Shown here: positions 40,187 to 42,070 of the stretch, in pieces
How the letters are laid out: the number at the start of each line of letters is the position of its first letter
Numbering within the stretch: position 1 is the stretch's first letter
DNA from: Candidatus Melainabacteria bacterium
GTDB lineage: Bacteria > Cyanobacteriota > Vampirovibrionia > Gastranaerophilales > Gastranaerophilaceae
NCBI GenBank assembly: GCA_003258795.1
Contig: QHMH01000015.1
Location: 1 to 42,070, forward strand
Length of the DNA stretch: 42,070 bases
Reading direction: 5' to 3'
The notes under the pieces: model-generated
Told to the model about the DNA's origin: nothing
Seen by the model: only the letters and a program-made list of their open reading frames with translations
Database searches by the model: none
Position numbers and translations under genes: made by a program

Positions 40187-41821
40187 TTGCTCCATCAACC
40201 AATAGCATTATTGCGAAAATACTTTGACATACTTTGGGGTAATGATTTACCAGATGTTGAAACGATGTTTCCTGATGAATATTTTTCTACGAGCGAAAAG
40301 TATCATTTATACAAAAAAGAGGAACGAAAACTTATATTAAGAAGATTTCTTGTGATTGTCTTTTTAATTTTCATTTCATTTGTTATACAAGAAATAGTTA
40401 AAAGTATAAATTTTGATTTAAGAAATAATCAGACAGTTTTGTGTTGGGACAAACCTGTTTGCATTTATAGAGGGGCGAAATTAAAATATCCAATAGCTTC
40501 TGTTTTTCAGACCAAAAAGATAGAAGATGGAAAGATTTTATTTTCTTCACCTAACGCTTACGGAAGGTACAGAATATTTGCTGCAAGGGATTATGAAGAT
40601 TACGCTAATCTTACAGCAGATAAGAGGAAGTCGGCAATAGCAGAGAAGAAGCCGTCTTTCCAGATTTACGATATTGAAAAAAACAAATTCGAGAAATTTG
40701 ATATTCCATTGTGGCAATTTTCAAAAGAGGAATTGAAAAAATTATCGAGAGGGTTTTATTTTGACGATAAAAATAGAAAAGTTATATTCCTTGATAATTC
40801 ATACTTTCTTGAGGGATACGAAAACGATGAGGATTTTTATGTATACAACTTAGAGGATAAATCACTTACGTTAGATTTCGCAACGATTTCTGAAAACACA
40901 AAATACTACTGCGGATATCAATATGGTAATAAAGTTTTATGTTTTACGAATTATTCAAACAGCGTTATATATGATGAATATTTGAACGGAGATTATAGCG
41001 ATGATTTTTTTGCAGAAATCATTGAAGACAGCGACAATAAGCTAATAACTCAACCTGAATATTTATATACTTTTGACCTAACAACATTGAAAATGAAACC
41101 GCTTGCATCTTTTGATGTTAATCCAAAGTTTTTCCCTCAAAATGACAGTATCATTTTCTTAAAAAATGGAAAAATTGTTATACCGATTTATCAAGAGAAA
41201 ATAAAAGAGCGCAAAATTTGGGATCATATAGAAATTTATGACCCTAAAACGAGAAAAATGTATGCAGAATTTAACACAGATATATTTGAAAAGAATTTTT
41301 TGCAAGTTGAAGATGAAAAAGGGAATTTGATATTTCTGAATGAAGGTGATAGCTATATTTTGGAGAATGATTCTGTAAGATTTAGAAAGATTCAAAACCC
41401 TGAGGTAGTCGAATACAACGAGTATATGGTAAAGAAACTTAGAAATTTGGCAAAAATAACTTTCAATTCAGGAGATAAATTGAATTTTGCATCGTATGTA
41501 AAGAGTCTTCCACTATCAGAAGGGAAGTTTTTGTTGATATACTCAAACAAACAACGATTTATAAGGAACTTTAGGACATCAAACATGTTTGTAGAGTTTC
41601 CGAACCCGAAATTATACAGAACGATATATGTTGATTATTACAACGGAATTGTTCAAGAAGGTCCGCAATTACCGATAAATTTAGGAAAGACAACAAAAAA
41701 AACCATAACCCAGATTGATAAGAATAAATATTTGTTGGTTGGCGGACAGAGAAAAATGTGCGAAATTGATTATTCATTGTACTGTCCAACAGAGTACTCG
41801 TACATCATTGAAGTTAAATAA
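40187..41821 (+). CDS. Membrane-anchored beta-rich protein of unknown function (544 aa), TTG start
   Basis: No ATG opens this frame. TTG at 40187 has AAAGG 6 nt upstream; an earlier TTG at 40145 has none and gives 14 more residues. A short cytoplasmic part holds 'ILWGNDLPDVETMFPDE'; one membrane helix follows (about 53-71), then an outside domain of about 470 residues made of beta strands with aromatic and acidic turns ('GKILFSSPNAYGRYRIFAAR', 'NKYLLVGGQRKMCEID'). This suggests a beta-propeller, perhaps kelch-like at the end. The partial gene downstream is a paralogue. Not recognised beyond that; likely specific to the lineage. Confidence 0.7.
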   Translation: MLHQPIALLRKYFDILWGNDLPDVETMFPDEYFSTSEKYHLYKKEERKLILRRFLVIVFLIFISFVIQEIVKSINFDLRNNQTVLCWDKPVCIYRGAKLKYPIASVFQTKKIEDGKILFSSPNAYGRYRIFAARDYEDYANLTADKRKSAIAEKKPSFQIYDIEKNKFEKFDIPLWQFSKEELKKLSRGFYFDDKNRKVIFLDNSYFLEGYENDEDFYVYNLEDKSLTLDFATISENTKYYCGYQYGNKVLCFTNYSNSVIYDEYLNGDYSDDFFAEIIEDSDNKLITQPEYLYTFDLTTLKMKPLASFDVNPKFFPQNDSIIFLKNGKIVIPIYQEKIKERKIWDHIEIYDPKTRKMYAEFNTDIFEKNFLQVEDEKGNLIFLNEGDSYILENDSVRFRKIQNPEVVEYNEYMVKKLRNLAKITFNSGDKLNFASYVKSLPLSEGKFLLIYSNKQRFIRNFRTSNMFVEFPNPKLYRTIYVDYYNGIVQEGPQLPINLGKTTKKTITQIDKNKYLLVGGQRKMCEIDYSLYCPTEYSYIIEVK

Positions 41822-41849
41822 TATAGAAAAATATTAGACAATAGGACAA

Positions 41850-41879
41850 TAGACAGTTGGCTAATTGATATGATATAAT
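41850..41879 (+). promoter_or_regulatory. Extended -10 promoter for the partial paralogue
   Basis: TAGACA (41850-41855), 18-bp spacer ending TGA, perfect TATAAT (41874-41879). Just upstream GACAATAG is repeated in tandem (41837-41852), overlapping the -35. Confidence 0.6.
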
Positions 41880-41919
41880 TGTTCAATTCAACAATAAAAC
41901 AAGAAAGGATATATACCTA

Positions 41920-42070
41920 TTGAAAGATAAACTAATCAATCTCTATCACAAAATTTTGGAAGTTTTGAAAAAACATTTTGATAAGCTTTGGGGTGATGAC
42001 TTGCCAGATATTGATACGTTGTTTCCACCTGAGCTATATAAAGTTTCTGAAATGTATACTCTATATGAAA
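41920..42070 (+). CDS. Partial paralogue of the preceding membrane protein, TTG start
   Basis: Fifty codons run off the window end. TTG at 41920 follows AAAGGAT. The start reads KDKLINLYHKILEVLKKHFD then LWGDDLPDIDTLFPPELYKV, matching 'YFDILWGNDLPDVETMFPDE' of the upstream gene, and 'SEMYTLYE' matches 'SEKYHLYK'. It is therefore a tandem duplicate with the same probable topology. The motif LWGxDLPDxxTxFP appears to be the family signature, in the predicted cytoplasmic part. Confidence 0.8.
   Translation, partial: MKDKLINLYHKILEVLKKHFDKLWGDDLPDIDTLFPPELYKVSEMYTLYE

Noticed and set aside
1..42070. Mobile elements, CRISPR, toxin-antitoxin or phage genes
   Set aside because: No transposase, integrase, repeat-spacer array or terminal repeats were found; gene content looks chromosomal throughout.

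Overview
The window reads as about 42 kb of ordinary chromosome from an AT-rich, anaerobic, Gram-negative-type bacterium (roughly one third GC by eye). The lineage is inferred from gene content and protein style. A giant pyruvate:ferredoxin oxidoreductase and no respiratory genes suggest fermentation. kdsB, a heptose-7-phosphate kinase, an O-antigen ligase-like protein, a DegT aminotransferase with a WxcM/FdtA-type cupin and several glycosyltransferases suggest an LPS-type envelope. A Tic20-like membrane protein, an AroH-type chorismate mutase, a DUF4330-like protein and an S41 CtpA-like protease have cyanobacterial flavour. Together these best fit a gut Vampirovibrionia/Melainabacteria member (Candidatus Gastranaerophilales-like). 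No rRNA, tRNA, CRISPR array, IS element or phage was seen.

Layout. 1-3.1 kb: small lineage-specific proteins, a Tic20-like membrane protein and a TPR protein. 3.1-7.0 kb: def-fmt-aroH, with overlapping ends, then a secreted HExxH protein and CtpA. 7.0-11.2 kb: two tandem GT-C-like membrane proteins diverging from a DPM1-like GT2, probably a polyprenyl-phosphate-sugar system. 11.2-15.0 kb: dusB, a large exported TPR protein and a coiled-coil protein. 15.0-17.8 kb: ybaB-recR, an orphan peptide-type ABC ATPase and a metzincin without a signal peptide. 17.8-22.1 kb: accD-accA-kdsB facing nanE-nanK and a 75-aa protein. 22.2-26.2 kb: an ECF sigma/anti-sigma pair facing the rfaE1-DUF4330-O-antigen ligase operon. 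26.2-32.6 kb: pgi, pdxJ with a small Cys-rich protein, and nifJ. 32.6-36.2 kb: a 778-aa unknown protein and a GT8. 36.2-37.7 kb: a divergent cupin/DegT pair for 3-amino-sugar synthesis. 37.7-42.1 kb: a Dxs-like enzyme, a divergent MerR regulator and two tandem TTG-started membrane-anchored paralogues, the second cut by the window end.

Genes work together mainly in envelope building (KdsB, RfaE1, ligase, glycosyltransferases, 3-amino-sugar pair), fatty-acid initiation (AccD/AccA), amino-sugar use (NanE/NanK), translation start (Def/Fmt) and central metabolism (Pgi, PFOR, PdxJ, Dxs-like).

Three signals stand out in the non-coding DNA. First, eight genes lack a Shine-Dalgarno sequence but have a -10 box ending exactly 6-7 nt before the ATG, which predicts leaderless mRNAs; two of these sit in compact divergent promoter pairs. 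Second, the dxs-like gene has a TTGACT-N19-TAAAAT promoter with a 25-nt dyad beside a divergent merR gene, which is a MerR-type control unit. Third, five of ten tail-to-tail gene pairs overlap at their 3' ends and only two have strong shared hairpin terminators.
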